A stretch of 64,000 nucleotides of DNA from Ruminococcus sp. XPD3002 (GTDB lineage Bacteria; Bacillota; Clostridia; Oscillospirales; Ruminococcaceae), in NCBI GenBank assembly GCA_900119535.1, contig FPJT01000006.1, forward strand, positions 148,430-212,429, in the 5' to 3' direction. Numbering within the stretch: position 1 is the stretch's first letter; every line of letters starts with the position of its first letter. The notes under the pieces were generated by a model. The model was given only the letters and a program-made list of their open reading frames with translations. It was not told the origin of the DNA and made no database searches. The position numbers and the translations under genes are program-made. Below, one piece after another: positions 18,376-27,023 of the stretch.

Positions 18376-19296
18376 ATGAATAAATGTAAATTTTTTGTTG
18401 CAGTTATCGTTACTGCAATGCTATTCTGCGGATGCTCAAACAAAGTAAGCTCCGACAACAGTACAGCTGAGGAAGTTCAGGAGATCACAGAAACTCCTAC
18501 AGAAGAACCTGTTATAGAGCCCGAACCCACTGAACCACCTACAGAACCGGAGGTAAAAATACCTGCCGACTCTGTTACCAAACAGGACGGCGTGTACGTT
18601 TATGATAACGCTACCCTGTTCACTGACGAAGAAAAGCAGCAATTGACAGAAAAGCTGAAGTCCCTCTACAACGATCGTCTTATTAATGCAGCCGTCATAA
18701 CTGTTGAACACATCGGTGAGGATATTCCCTATTCATACACAGAAAAGGCTTACGATACTCTCTACGGCAGCCGCGGAAGCGGACTCGTTCTCCTTATCAA
18801 CAACGATACGGACACAGACTGCCTTTACAAAACAGGCAGCTGCTCGAAGTTCATCTCCGATGAGACCGAAAAGAGCGAGTTCTATTGGGCTACAAAGGAT
18901 ATCGTCAGCGGACAGTTCTACAGCGCTGCAGACAGGATGATAAGTCTCGGCGAAAGGTGTCCCGAACATATTTTCGATAACCTTGGACTTTTCGAGAATG
19001 ACGTTATTACCGAGCTCGAAGGTAAGTTCAAAGAACTTAAGTCCGACGTTTCACTCCTTATCACCACCAATCAGACAAGCAGTTCCAATAAGGATATCTG
19101 TACGGAGTATTTCAAGCGAAAATATCCCGACGGTAAGGGCTATATGTTCATGATAGACACTGAATCCAAAACCATTACCCTCGTCACCGAACAAAAAGAG
19201 TCCTCGGACGTAAAAAAAGCACTGGAAACAGCTTCAAAGTCCGCACAGAAGGGCGAATACAAAACAGCCGCCGAAGAGCTGCTGAAAGGCTTCTGA
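18376..19296 (+). CDS. Lipoprotein with TPM (YgcG-type) domain
   Basis: The 306-residue protein starts with a lipoprotein signal (lipobox ending LFCGC). A Pro/Glu/Thr-rich spacer (EPTEPPTEPEVK) spans the wall. The TPM-like domain follows (about 75-220) and begins VYDNATLFTDEEKQQLTEKL, with RGSGLVLLINNDTDT further on. TPM proteins include thylakoid phosphatase relatives and membrane-quality factors, and no catalytic role can be read here. I prefer the ATG at 18376 over an upstream GTG at 18355, because the AAGGA at 18359-18363 then lies upstream of the start. It is surface exposed and probably expressed alone. Confidence 0.75.
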   Translation: MNKCKFFVAVIVTAMLFCGCSNKVSSDNSTAEEVQEITETPTEEPVIEPEPTEPPTEPEVKIPADSVTKQDGVYVYDNATLFTDEEKQQLTEKLKSLYNDRLINAAVITVEHIGEDIPYSYTEKAYDTLYGSRGSGLVLLINNDTDTDCLYKTGSCSKFISDETEKSEFYWATKDIVSGQFYSAADRMISLGERCPEHIFDNLGLFENDVITELEGKFKELKSDVSLLITTNQTSSSNKDICTEYFKRKYPDGKGYMFMIDTESKTITLVTEQKESSDVKKALETASKSAQKGEYKTAAEELLKGF

Positions 19297-19342
19297 AACC
19301 ACATATAACAACAAATCCCCACAAAGAAAGGATGTATCATAT

Positions 19343-20032
19343 ATGAGCGAAATGGATTTTCTTATTGAAAACATTCAGCATCTTCCTGCCATAGTCGAAA
19401 GTGAAGAGTCCATACAGGATAAATTTGCCGCTACCTTTATCGAATTCATGGAGCTCTCTCACCTTTACGAGTCCGCCATCGAGATAGTTAAAACCTATCT
19501 CAACAATCTTGCAGGTGAATTCAACGTAAAGTTCCAGCGAAATCCGATCCACAACATCGAAAGCCGACTTAAGTCCGCAGAATCCATAGTCGGAAAACTA
19601 CAGAAAAAGGGACTTCCCATAACTCCAGATTCCGCAAGAAGAAATCTTCTGGATCTTGCAGGCATCAGAGTAACATGCTACTACATCAGCGACATCTACG
19701 CCATTGCGGATATGCTCCGCAGACGTGATGACTTCGAGATAATAAAACAGAAGGACTACATAAAGAACCCAAAGCCAAGCGGCTACAGAAGTTACCACAT
19801 GATAGTTAACGTACCGGTTCACCTCTCCACCCGAAAGCACTATGCTCCCGTGGAGATACAGATAAGGACTATCGCTATGGACTTCTGGGCAAGTCTCGAA
19901 CATCAGCTGAAATACAAGACCTCCGCTGCTCTCACGCCCGAGATATCCGAGGAACTTCGTGACTGCGCCGAGAGAATAGCTGAGACCGATATACAAATGC
20001 AGAAGCTGATGATGGAAATAAGTCAGCTCTGA
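19343..20032 (+). CDS. relQ: Small alarmone synthetase (RelQ/YjbM-type GTP pyrophosphokinase)
   Basis: This enzyme makes (p)ppGpp from GTP or GDP and ATP. It is a single-domain synthetase of 229 residues with no HD hydrolase, TGS or ACT domain, unlike long RelA/SpoT. The synthetase motifs are RRNLLDLAGIRVTCYY, NPKPSGYRSYHMIV (substrate loop) and PVEIQIRTIAMDFWASLEH (catalytic glutamate region). It is followed by a strong terminator. The choice of RelQ over RelP rests on overall pattern and is less certain. Confidence 0.92.
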   Translation: MSEMDFLIENIQHLPAIVESEESIQDKFAATFIEFMELSHLYESAIEIVKTYLNNLAGEFNVKFQRNPIHNIESRLKSAESIVGKLQKKGLPITPDSARRNLLDLAGIRVTCYYISDIYAIADMLRRRDDFEIIKQKDYIKNPKPSGYRSYHMIVNVPVHLSTRKHYAPVEIQIRTIAMDFWASLEHQLKYKTSAALTPEISEELRDCAERIAETDIQMQKLMMEISQL

Positions 20033-20046
20033 CCTCATGACAGAAA

Positions 20047-20088
20047 AAGATCCCGTAAGCGTTTATGCCTTCGGGATCTTGTTTTTTT
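20047..20088 (+). terminator. Intrinsic terminator after relQ
   Basis: AAGATCCCG (20047-20055) pairs with CGGGATCTT (20072-20080) and is followed by seven T. Confidence 0.9.
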
Positions 20089-20878
20089 ATTTCACTCCAA
20101 GAAGTATCTTTGAACCGCTCAGTCCAAGTATTTTTGCCTCAGACTTTGTCATGAACATACCATTGTCGGTAGTTATAAGCTCAACACGTTCGTAGCCCTC
20201 TGATCTGAGTTTCTCCGCGAACTGTTCCATATCGCCGTATCTGCCGTTTGACATTATATCGTGTATAACAAAGCATCCGCCTTTTTTCAGAACTCTTAGA
20301 GTTTCATGAAGAAGCTCCTGCTTGTTTACCCCGTTAATGTTATGGTAAACGTAATTGCTTGTAACTGCATCGAAATACTCGTCAGGAAAATCAAGCTTCA
20401 CTGCGTCGCCCTGTTCAAAGCTTACGTTGTCAACATCCTCTTCCTCCGAATTCTGTTCGCAGAGCTCACGGTTAAAGGAAGCGTACTCCTTTCCCCATCT
20501 GTCAATGCCTATGAAAGTACCCTGTGGATTGCGTTTCGCACAAGCTATAGTCAGCGCACCGCTTCCGCAGCCTACGTCAAGTCCCTTACCGTCTTTCGGA
20601 AGATATACATACGCTGCAACTTCGTCAACGATCTCTCTTGATAACTGACGCGAACCGTCGTAAGAGAACTTCTTGTGTGCCATTACGCTCCATGCCAGCG
20701 CAGCACTGCATGCGGCAGTACCGACTCCGGCAACTGCAACAGCAGCAGTTCTGATACGTGGATCGAGTTTCTTTCCGAATAAAGCGGTACCTGCGGTACA
20801 AGCAGCGAGAACTCCTGTTGCACAGCTAAGACCTGCGATCATGCCTTTAGGCACCCAGTTTTTATAATTAGCAGCCAT
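20087..20878 (-). CDS. Membrane-associated SAM-dependent methyltransferase
   Basis: This 263-residue protein joins two hydrophobic N-terminal helices (about 11-32 and 43-68) to a class I methyltransferase domain. Motif I reads GLDVGCGSGALTIA (about 98-111). The acidic residue of motif II is in TFIGIDRW, and the late motif is LRVLKKGGCFVIHDI. The substrate is unknown. The helices suggest a membrane-bound or lipid target, which is inference. It has an AGGAG site and runs convergent with relQ. Confidence 0.8.
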   Translation of the reverse strand: MAANYKNWVPKGMIAGLSCATGVLAACTAGTALFGKKLDPRIRTAAVAVAGVGTAACSAALAWSVMAHKKFSYDGSRQLSREIVDEVAAYVYLPKDGKGLDVGCGSGALTIACAKRNPQGTFIGIDRWGKEYASFNRELCEQNSEEEDVDNVSFEQGDAVKLDFPDEYFDAVTSNYVYHNINGVNKQELLHETLRVLKKGGCFVIHDIMSNGRYGDMEQFAEKLRSEGYERVELITTDNGMFMTKSEAKILGLSGSKILLGVK

Positions 20879-20971
20879 TCAGGTCACTCCTTTACGTTAG
20901 TATATTATAACTATATTATCATATCTTCACCAATTTGTCAAGGCGATAAAAGACCATACGACGTATCGGTA

Positions 20972-21003
20972 CAAAAAGAAAAAGTCTCCGATTTCGGAGA
21001 CTT
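20972..21003 (-). terminator. Intrinsic terminator of the tRNA operon
   Basis: On the minus strand AAGTCTCCGA pairs with TCGGAGACTT over a two-base loop, followed by TTTCTTTTTG. Confidence 0.88.
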
Positions 21004-21010
21004 CATACTC

Positions 21011-21084
21011 TGGAGGCGCCACCCAGATTTGAACTGGGGATCAGGGTGTTGCAGACCCACGCCTTACCACTTGGCTATAGCGCC
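21011..21084 (-). tRNA. tRNA-Cys (GCA)
   Basis: The acceptor GGCGCTA pairs with TGGCGCC. The anticodon is GCA, position 73 is U as expected for Cys, and CCA is encoded. It is last of four tRNAs read on the minus strand. Confidence 0.96.
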
Positions 21085-21089
21085 GTCCA

Positions 21090-21165
21090 TGGAGCGGATT
21101 ACGAGGCTCGAACTCGCTACCTCCACCTTGGCAAGGTGGCGCTCTACCAGATGAGCTAAATCCGC
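21090..21165 (-). tRNA. tRNA-Gly (GCC)
   Basis: The acceptor GCGGATT pairs with AATCCGC. The anticodon stem CCACC/GGTGG frames TTGCCAA (anticodon GCC), and CCA is encoded. Confidence 0.96.
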
Positions 21166-21169
21166 ATAG

Positions 21170-21243
21170 CGACCCCGAACAGACTCGAACTGTCGACCTC
21201 CTGCGTGACAGGCAGGCGTTCTAACCAACTGAACTACGAGGCC
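21170..21243 (-). tRNA. tRNA-Asp (GUC)
   Basis: The acceptor GGCCTCG pairs with CGGGGTC, with two G-T pairs. The anticodon is GTC. The bases after discriminator G73 read CTA, so CCA is not encoded and must be added after processing. Confidence 0.94.
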
Positions 21244-21245
21244 AT

Positions 21246-21321
21246 TGGTGGGGACTACAGGGCTCGAACCTGTGACCCTCTGCTTGTAAGGCAGATGCTC
21301 TCCCAGCTGAGCTAAACCCCC
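21246..21321 (-). tRNA. tRNA-Val (UAC)
   Basis: The acceptor GGGGGTT pairs with AGTCCCC, the anticodon is TAC, and ACCA is encoded at the 3' end. It is the first gene of the four-tRNA operon. Confidence 0.95.
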
Positions 21322-21355
21322 ACGCTTTTTTGTATCGTCGACTGACGACTTATAT

Positions 21356-21384
21356 ATTCTACCACAACTTGAAGATTTTGTCAA
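21356..21384 (-). promoter_or_regulatory. Sigma-A promoter of the tRNA-Val/Asp/Gly/Cys operon
   Basis: On the minus strand a consensus TTGACA (21379-21384) and TAGAAT (21356-21361) are spaced 17 bp apart, 34 bp before tRNA-Val. Confidence 0.85.
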
Positions 21385-21444
21385 GGGTTTTTTTGAAATT
21401 TTTCAAAAATTTTTTTTGTATCCAGACTTTTCACCTTTAATACG

Positions 21445-22077
21445 TTATTTTCGTCCCTCAGCACATATCCAGCTTGTATCATCTTTGGTGTGGATAGTCA
21501 CATCAGTGAAGCCTGCGTTCTCCAGCAGTTCCCTGAACTCCGTTCTTGTTGGATTATATAACGAATACTTACGTATACCTTCAAGACTTTCCTCAGAAAG
21601 CTCTGCATCACCGTAAACGTCCGCAACGATCAGAAATACTCCCCCTTTGTCCAGAACACGATATACCTCGCGGAGGTTTTCCTGCGGATCAGGCCAGAAA
21701 TAAAAGCTCTCCACTGTGATTATCCTGTCGAAACTGTTATCTGCAAAAGGAAGAGAATCTACTGAAGCTTCAACCACATTCATCTTACCAGTAGAAATAT
21801 CATCGCTGTTGTTCTTACTGCTCAGTTCCACAGATACAGGTGAATAGTCCGCACCCGTAAGATGTCCCGATGTTATCTTTTCAGCCATACGGTGCAGTGT
21901 AGCTCCTCCGCCGCAGCCAATATCAAGCACTCTTTCACTGCCTGTGAAGGTAAAGTTCTTCAGCGCCCAGCCCGTCACTTCATAGTGGGAATCATTCATG
22001 CGTGTAAGCATTTCAAAACCTGCGCTTCCGTGAGGCTTTGCAGGATTGCCCATTTCGGTTATAGATCTTTCACTCAT
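21445..22077 (-). CDS. Class I SAM-dependent methyltransferase
   Basis: This is a soluble 210-residue methyltransferase. Motif I is VLDIGCGGGATLHRMAE (about 49-65), followed by GADYSP, the post-I region SLPFADNSFDRIITVESFYFW, and the LDKGGVFLIVADVYGD strand. The pattern resembles UbiE/COQ5-like small-molecule methyltransferases, but no substrate is evident. The start at 22077 follows AGGAG with 9 bp spacing. The longer in-frame start at 22098 lacks this. It is divergent from the TetR gene, so the regulator could act on both. Confidence 0.85.
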   Translation of the reverse strand: MSERSITEMGNPAKPHGSAGFEMLTRMNDSHYEVTGWALKNFTFTGSERVLDIGCGGGATLHRMAEKITSGHLTGADYSPVSVELSSKNNSDDISTGKMNVVEASVDSLPFADNSFDRIITVESFYFWPDPQENLREVYRVLDKGGVFLIVADVYGDAELSEESLEGIRKYSLYNPTRTEFRELLENAGFTDVTIHTKDDTSWICAEGRK

Positions 22078-22153
22078 TGTTACCACTCCTAAATACATTC
22101 TGATTATATTATATCACTCTAAAAAATTTTTGCAACTTTTTTCGATCAGGTAC

Positions 22154-22195
22154 TTGACAAAACTAATTAAACGCGTATAATATAATTAAACGTGT
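22154..22195 (+). promoter_or_regulatory. Promoter and likely operator of the tetR gene
   Basis: TTGACA (22154-22159) and TATAAT (22176-22181) are separated by 16 bp. Two direct repeats, AATTAAACGCGT (22165-22176) and AATTAAACGTGT (22184-22195), start 19 bp apart. The first lies inside the promoter spacer and the second just after the -10. This placement suits autorepression by the TetR product. Confidence 0.65.
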
Positions 22196-22215
22196 TTAGT
22201 TTGGAGGTGTTTACT

Positions 22216-22788
22216 TTGAAAAGAGATATCAACCGTACCCGTTCAGAAATTCTGTCTGCAACCGCAAGACTTATGACCTCCGCAGCAGATCCTTCCGAGG
22301 TCACCTCACGGCGTATTGCTGCCGAAGCGCAGGTCAACCTGGCCATGATAAACTACTGTTTCGGTTCAAGGGAGGCTCTCCTTGCAGAGGTTTTTTCAGG
22401 TATAATGCAGAAAGCAATGCAGTCAGACAGCCATTTGGGTGAGCTTCTTAAATCCGATATCCCTCCGAAGGAAAAAATTATAGAGGTACATATCACTATG
22501 ATGCGCCTTATGCTTGATAATATGAACTACTCCCGTGCAATAACGAAGTACATACTTCTCGAACGAGACATGATACACGGCATGGAGAGTCTGCCCCTTG
22601 TAATTGCACATTTCAGCGGAAGCCGCACCGAAGAAGAATGCAGGATGATAACCTTCAGCCTCACAAGCAGCAATGAACTTGCTGTACTGAAAAGCGAAGA
22701 ATTAAAAAAACACTGCGGCATCGATCTTACAGACAGTGATGTACTGCGGAAATTCGTAACCGATAACGTGAACAGGTATTTACCGTAA
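22216..22788 (+). CDS. TetR-family transcriptional regulator
   Basis: The 190-residue protein has an N-terminal helix-turn-helix (about 5-55: RSEILSATARLM, then RRIAAEAQVNLAMINYCFGSREALLAEVF) and an all-helical ligand domain. I start it at the TTG at 22216, placed about 6 bases after GGAGGTG. The in-frame GTG at 22192 would lie upstream of that site. The downstream isochorismatase-fold hydrolase is 14 bp away and is the likely target, along with the gene itself and perhaps the divergent methyltransferase. Confidence 0.9.
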   Translation: MKRDINRTRSEILSATARLMTSAADPSEVTSRRIAAEAQVNLAMINYCFGSREALLAEVFSGIMQKAMQSDSHLGELLKSDIPPKEKIIEVHITMMRLMLDNMNYSRAITKYILLERDMIHGMESLPLVIAHFSGSRTEEECRMITFSLTSSNELAVLKSEELKKHCGIDLTDSDVLRKFVTDNVNRYLP

Positions 22789-22802
22789 TAAAGGAGGAAA
22801 AT

Positions 22803-23318
22803 ATGGAAAACAAAGCACTTCTCGTCATTGATATGCAGAATGACTATCTCTGGGAACAGAGAAAAGATATGTTCAGCTACAACACTCCGCGGCTTGTAAG
22901 CGAAGTTAACAAGACAATCAAGGAACATAAAGAAAAGGGATTCGACATTATCTATGTGGTTCAGCTCTTCCCTAACATCATAACCAACAGATGGATAATA
23001 GGTTTTTCCATAAAAGGCACGGAAGGCGCCGAGCTTTATGACGGCATGGACCTTGTCAACGATACAGTTGTCGAGAAAAATTTCCCTGATACTTTCACAT
23101 CATCACAGTTCAAAAAGCTTTTTGCCGAGAAGAACTACAAGGAACTCCACCTATGCGGTCTTGACGAGTGCGGTTGCGTAGGAGCTACAGCAAAGGGTGC
23201 TATAAAAGCAGGATGCAGGACTGTACTGATCTCCGCTGCTACAGGTTCACGTTTTCCTGCTTCAAAGCAAGAAAAAACGAGGAGCACTCTCACTGCTCTC
23301 GGAGTTATATACGAATAA
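22803..23318 (+). CDS. Isochorismatase-family cysteine hydrolase
   Basis: This 171-residue cytosolic hydrolase has the isochorismatase fold. The N-terminal strand ALLVIDMQNDYL carries the catalytic aspartate (Asp10). The C-terminal LCGLDECGCVGATAKGA supplies the likely nucleophilic cysteine, and the cis-peptide-type turn lies nearby. Family members act on amides such as nicotinamide or on isochorismate, and the substrate cannot be told here. It is cotranscribed with the TetR gene (AAAGGAGG before the ATG), so its substrate may be the regulator's ligand. Confidence 0.85.
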   Translation: MENKALLVIDMQNDYLWEQRKDMFSYNTPRLVSEVNKTIKEHKEKGFDIIYVVQLFPNIITNRWIIGFSIKGTEGAELYDGMDLVNDTVVEKNFPDTFTSSQFKKLFAEKNYKELHLCGLDECGCVGATAKGAIKAGCRTVLISAATGSRFPASKQEKTRSTLTALGVIYE

Positions 23319-23321
23319 ACA

Positions 23322-23360
23322 GCGCCCCCGACACGGATCTGACCGCATCGGGGGCTTTAT
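23322..23360. terminator. GC-rich hairpin between convergent genes, likely terminator
   Basis: GCCCCCGA (23324-23331) pairs with TCGGGGGC (23348-23355), followed by TTTAT. The T-run is short. It may serve both the hydrolase gene and the convergent pectinase gene. Confidence 0.7.
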
Positions 23361-23377
23361 CATTCAGTAAGAAAGTA

Positions 23378-26300
23378 TTATTCAGCTGTAACAGGCAGGT
23401 CTTCAAGAGTGTAGACACCTGCATCTACCTTCTGTAATGTAAGGGAATCAAGTGGAGTTACACCGTCGCCTCTGTTATAAACGTCCGCATTGATGAGTCC
23501 CTGAGTATCGATCGGGAATTTTTTGCTGTTTGCGATGTACTGGAGTATCAGCAGTGCATCTGAAAGATTTACGTTGCCGTCGCAGTTAGCATCGCCGTAA
23601 ACAACTTTCTCAGGAGCATCTGTAGGTGCTTCGGTTGGCTGCTCTGTAGGAGATTCTGTTGGCTCAGGAAGTGCTGAAGCAAATACAACATACTGCATTA
23701 CACCTGAACTCTGTCCGTTTGTTCCGAGCTTTATCTTCTCCCCTGCACTTACATTCTTGCTGTACAGGTCGAACTGCTTCTGATCGGTCGCATCTGTTAT
23801 TCCCACTGTCTCGCCTGTCTTTGTGTAGCCGGACATCCATGAAGGTACAGATGCCACACGGCTGTCCATTGCAATGTAAACTGTGGAATCCTTCTTTGCC
23901 TCCAGTGAAGCAAGGTCCGCATCATAGTTCTTGGAATCACATGCGGTAAGTACTCTCTCGCTGCCTTCGAGGGATGAAGGAAGTGCAGTAATAAGGAAAT
24001 CACGGTCTGTGAAAGCCTTTGAACCGACCTTAGTATCATTTTCAACGCTCCATGAAATACCATTTGATGAGAGAACATTCTCAACTGCCACGGAAGCTAT
24101 AGTGTCCGAGCCGTAAACAGTAACAGGTCCCTGCGGCTCTGTTGGTGTCGGATTTGAAGGCTGTTCGGGCTGCTGTGACGCTGTACCCTTGTTGTAGACC
24201 TTTGTCTGCATTGCACCTGCGAAGTTCATGACCTCGCTCTTTGCACTGTCAGGAGTCTGTGCGGTATAACTGTACATGTTAAGGTCGAAGTTATCGTAAG
24301 CATCTCCGCCTGATTTCAAGTTAGCTATGGATGCTGCTGCATTTCTGCTGTTCACTATGCTGTATGCAAGTCCGCTTCCCATATTGCAGCCCTCAAATTT
24401 ATCGTTGTATGATTTGATGGTGCCTGAGTAAGCATCGCTGCCCATATTAACTGCATCCAGAGGGAGATATGTGTTCTCGAAGTAGTTAGCCTCTGAGAAT
24501 ATCTTTGAGTTGTATGAAGCGCCGATTCCGTACTGCTTGTTATCGCTGAAATAGTTGTTATAGCAGTGGATGTGAGCGTTTCTTGCACGAGGATTTCTCG
24601 ACTCGGTGCTCTTGAACCAGTTGTGGTGATAGGTTATCCAGTCCTGGAACTGACTCGGACCGCCGCCTACAAGTGAAGTCTTATGACAGTTGTTGAACAC
24701 GTTGTAGGAAACTGTGATGTTCTCGGACCACTTGATATCAACTGAACCGTCGCCGTCTGCCTTGTCAGCGTCAACAGTACCGTTTCCTGCGAACTGGTTG
24801 TAGCCCTTGTCGATAGTATTATTGTGTACCCACATGTAAGAGGACTTGCTGTCCGATGAGCCTGTCATTGAGATTCCGTCATCGGGGTACTGTTCGAGGC
24901 GGAGGTTCCTTACCTCACAGCCTGTGGAGCGCTTCATCTCGAATCCCCACTTGTCCAGTGCCGCATCAGCACCGATACCCTCGATAGTTACGTTCTCGGC
25001 ATTCTGGAGGTACAGCATGCTCGAACCGTCATTCTGTTTACCGTCATTAGCCTTAGCACCTGAAGGAACTCCCACCTTGCCGATGAAGCGGAATACGACG
25101 TTCTTTGGCTTAGCGCTGTAGAATATGTTGTAAAGGCCTGTCTTTCCGCCGTAGGAAATAGAGTCCTTGTTGCTGTCCGTAACGTAGATGACTTCAACGC
25201 CCTGTTTCAGTGTACCGTCATTGTTGTAAGCTCCAACAGAACGGTCGTTATTGCCATGAGCGTAGCCGCTGCGGTCGAAAGTCATCGGCTGAACGTCTGC
25301 CATAGCTCTGCCCTTTGAGCCTTCAATAAGGAGAGTGTATGTCTCGCTATTATTCAGTCCCACAATATCCACACGGTTTCCGCGTATAAGCTGTGAGTCG
25401 ACCTGTGTGAACTGGTTCTTGCCCTTTACAGAATAGGATACCTTAACGTTATCGCCGATAGCCGAGCTGTCCCACTCTGCTGCTGCACTCTCGAACCAGC
25501 CGCTGCAGTATGTTATTGCACCGTCTGCCACAGGTACATTCTGCGGTTCCTGCTGACCTTGCTGCGACTGCTGTGACTGAGCTGAAGCATTGAGATAAGA
25601 CGGAGTCCAGTTCTTCATGTAGTTGACGAGCTTGATGCCTGCCGCATCGGACTCGGAAATAATGTGTCCCTTTCTCTTGGATGTATCAACAGCCTTGCCG
25701 TCCTTTGTCTTAGTACCGCTCTCCTTGAACCCCGAAACGTTCTCCGGCTGAACTCCGCTCATTGAGGTCCAGCCTGCCTCGTTTATGAGGTTCGCACTAT
25801 CAAGAGTGGTATTCACGAACATTACCTTTGCAGTATCTCTCCACGGTCTGCCGAAGTAGCCTGTAGATACCTTAAGCTGCGGATTTGCAGTAACATTGCA
25901 GTTATAGAAAAGGTAGCCCGTATCATCGTTGTTATCATCTCTTGCAGCGGTTATGTAACCGCCTGTAGTTCCCGAACTGTAACCCTTCCAGCGAAGTTCA
26001 CAGCTATCAAATACAACTGAACCGTCACCGAAGATGTAGTCGGTCTGTCCTTCTATCTGGCAATTCTTGTAATATTCGGGAGAACCGCCTGTATAAAGCG
26101 TATCCTGACTGCTGAGGAATGAGCAGTTAAGGAACTCGCAGTAGGCAGCATCCGCAGAGAAAGCTGCCGCACGTTCCGTATATGCCTTGGACTGAACGTC
26201 CGCACCTGTATTTCTTGCAACTCTCAGAGTCTCGCCTGTAGCCTCAACGCCGTCAGCAAGTTCCTCCTGAGTGATGTACCTGTTGAAGGAGTTCTCGAAT

Positions 26301-26788
26301 GTGATATTCTCAGCCTTGAAATTAGTAGCCTTCGGCCAGAGCTGTACTGTGGCGCCCCAGCGGTAGTTGGCGATATTCTTCGCAGACTTTGATGCTGCTG
26401 CATTCTTGTCATAATAACCCTTTGCGTTGGCGCTGTAGTACTTATAGCCTATACCGTAATACCATGTAAGGGTAACTTTCTCATTCGGCGAATCATTGAC
26501 AAATGACACGTAAGGTGTCTGTACCACGACCTGTTCACGGTATGTACCGGGAGCAATGTGGATAGTAACTCGGTCTGATTCTGACGAAGGTGAGAGTGAT
26601 GCTGCTTTGTCAACTGCTGCCTGGACTGTTGAAAAGCTGCCGTTTCTTCCTGTATAGCCCACATACAGGTCTGTACCTGCCGCATCCGCACTGATCTGAG
26701 GGAAGAACAATGCCTGAGACATCAGCATTGCAGCAGAAGCCATAACAGATACAGCCGTGAGGGACGGTTTTCTGTTCTTTCTTAACAT
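23378..26788 (-). CDS. Secreted pectin methylesterase (CE8) - pectate lyase (PL1) - dockerin protein
   Basis: This 1136-residue enzyme combines demethylation and cleavage of pectin. A signal peptide (1-36, ending ISADAA) is followed by a pectin methylesterase domain (about 38-390) with QDTLY, DYIFGDG and GRPWRD, which carry the catalytic Asp, Asp and Arg. A linker and beta-rich module (about 420-520) follow. A parallel beta-helix pectate lyase (about 525-860) has acidic calcium ligands near DGDGSVDIKWSENI and the catalytic RNPRARN. A second beta-rich module precedes a C-terminal type I dockerin (about 1070-1130: GDANCDGNVNLSDALLILQ, then ADVYNRGDGVTPLDSLTLQ). The start at 26788 has AAGGAG upstream. 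The longer in-frame start at 26857 does not. It probably docks on a cellulosome. Confidence 0.95.
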   Translation of the reverse strand: MLRKNRKPSLTAVSVMASAAMLMSQALFFPQISADAAGTDLYVGYTGRNGSFSTVQAAVDKAASLSPSSESDRVTIHIAPGTYREQVVVQTPYVSFVNDSPNEKVTLTWYYGIGYKYYSANAKGYYDKNAAASKSAKNIANYRWGATVQLWPKATNFKAENITFENSFNRYITQEELADGVEATGETLRVARNTGADVQSKAYTERAAAFSADAAYCEFLNCSFLSSQDTLYTGGSPEYYKNCQIEGQTDYIFGDGSVVFDSCELRWKGYSSGTTGGYITAARDDNNDDTGYLFYNCNVTANPQLKVSTGYFGRPWRDTAKVMFVNTTLDSANLINEAGWTSMSGVQPENVSGFKESGTKTKDGKAVDTSKRKGHIISESDAAGIKLVNYMKNWTPSYLNASAQSQQSQQGQQEPQNVPVADGAITYCSGWFESAAAEWDSSAIGDNVKVSYSVKGKNQFTQVDSQLIRGNRVDIVGLNNSETYTLLIEGSKGRAMADVQPMTFDRSGYAHGNNDRSVGAYNNDGTLKQGVEVIYVTDSNKDSISYGGKTGLYNIFYSAKPKNVVFRFIGKVGVPSGAKANDGKQNDGSSMLYLQNAENVTIEGIGADAALDKWGFEMKRSTGCEVRNLRLEQYPDDGISMTGSSDSKSSYMWVHNNTIDKGYNQFAGNGTVDADKADGDGSVDIKWSENITVSYNVFNNCHKTSLVGGGPSQFQDWITYHHNWFKSTESRNPRARNAHIHCYNNYFSDNKQYGIGASYNSKIFSEANYFENTYLPLDAVNMGSDAYSGTIKSYNDKFEGCNMGSGLAYSIVNSRNAAASIANLKSGGDAYDNFDLNMYSYTAQTPDSAKSEVMNFAGAMQTKVYNKGTASQQPEQPSNPTPTEPQGPVTVYGSDTIASVAVENVLSSNGISWSVENDTKVGSKAFTDRDFLITALPSSLEGSERVLTACDSKNYDADLASLEAKKDSTVYIAMDSRVASVPSWMSGYTKTGETVGITDATDQKQFDLYSKNVSAGEKIKLGTNGQSSGVMQYVVFASALPEPTESPTEQPTEAPTDAPEKVVYGDANCDGNVNLSDALLILQYIANSKKFPIDTQGLINADVYNRGDGVTPLDSLTLQKVDAGVYTLEDLPVTAE

Positions 26789-26964
26789 TAGTCTTAACTC
26801 CTTTTCATTGATTCCGAATCTGTTCGGTCGCCTGATATAATGATCAGTATTTACCATATATGTAAATTATAGCATAAATAATGAGCATTGTAAATGATTT
26901 TTTATACTTTCAAACTGATTTTTTGTACAATCAGCACTTACAATTTTCAATGCTTTTGATCAGA

Positions 26965-26993
26965 TTGACAATTCAAGCTCTATATTTTATAAT
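26965..26993 (+). promoter_or_regulatory. Sigma-A promoter of the cobalamin operon
   Basis: TTGACA (26965-26970) and TATAAT (26988-26993) are at consensus with 17 bp spacing, 30 bp before cbiD. The leader is too short for a cobalamin riboswitch. Confidence 0.85.
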
Positions 26994-27023
26994 ATATATA
27001 ACGATCATAAGGAGGAAATAGCT

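Noticed and set aside
21064-21384. A 106-codon open frame through the tRNA cluster
   Set aside because: It consists of tRNA genes read as codons. The four cloverleafs explain the sequence.
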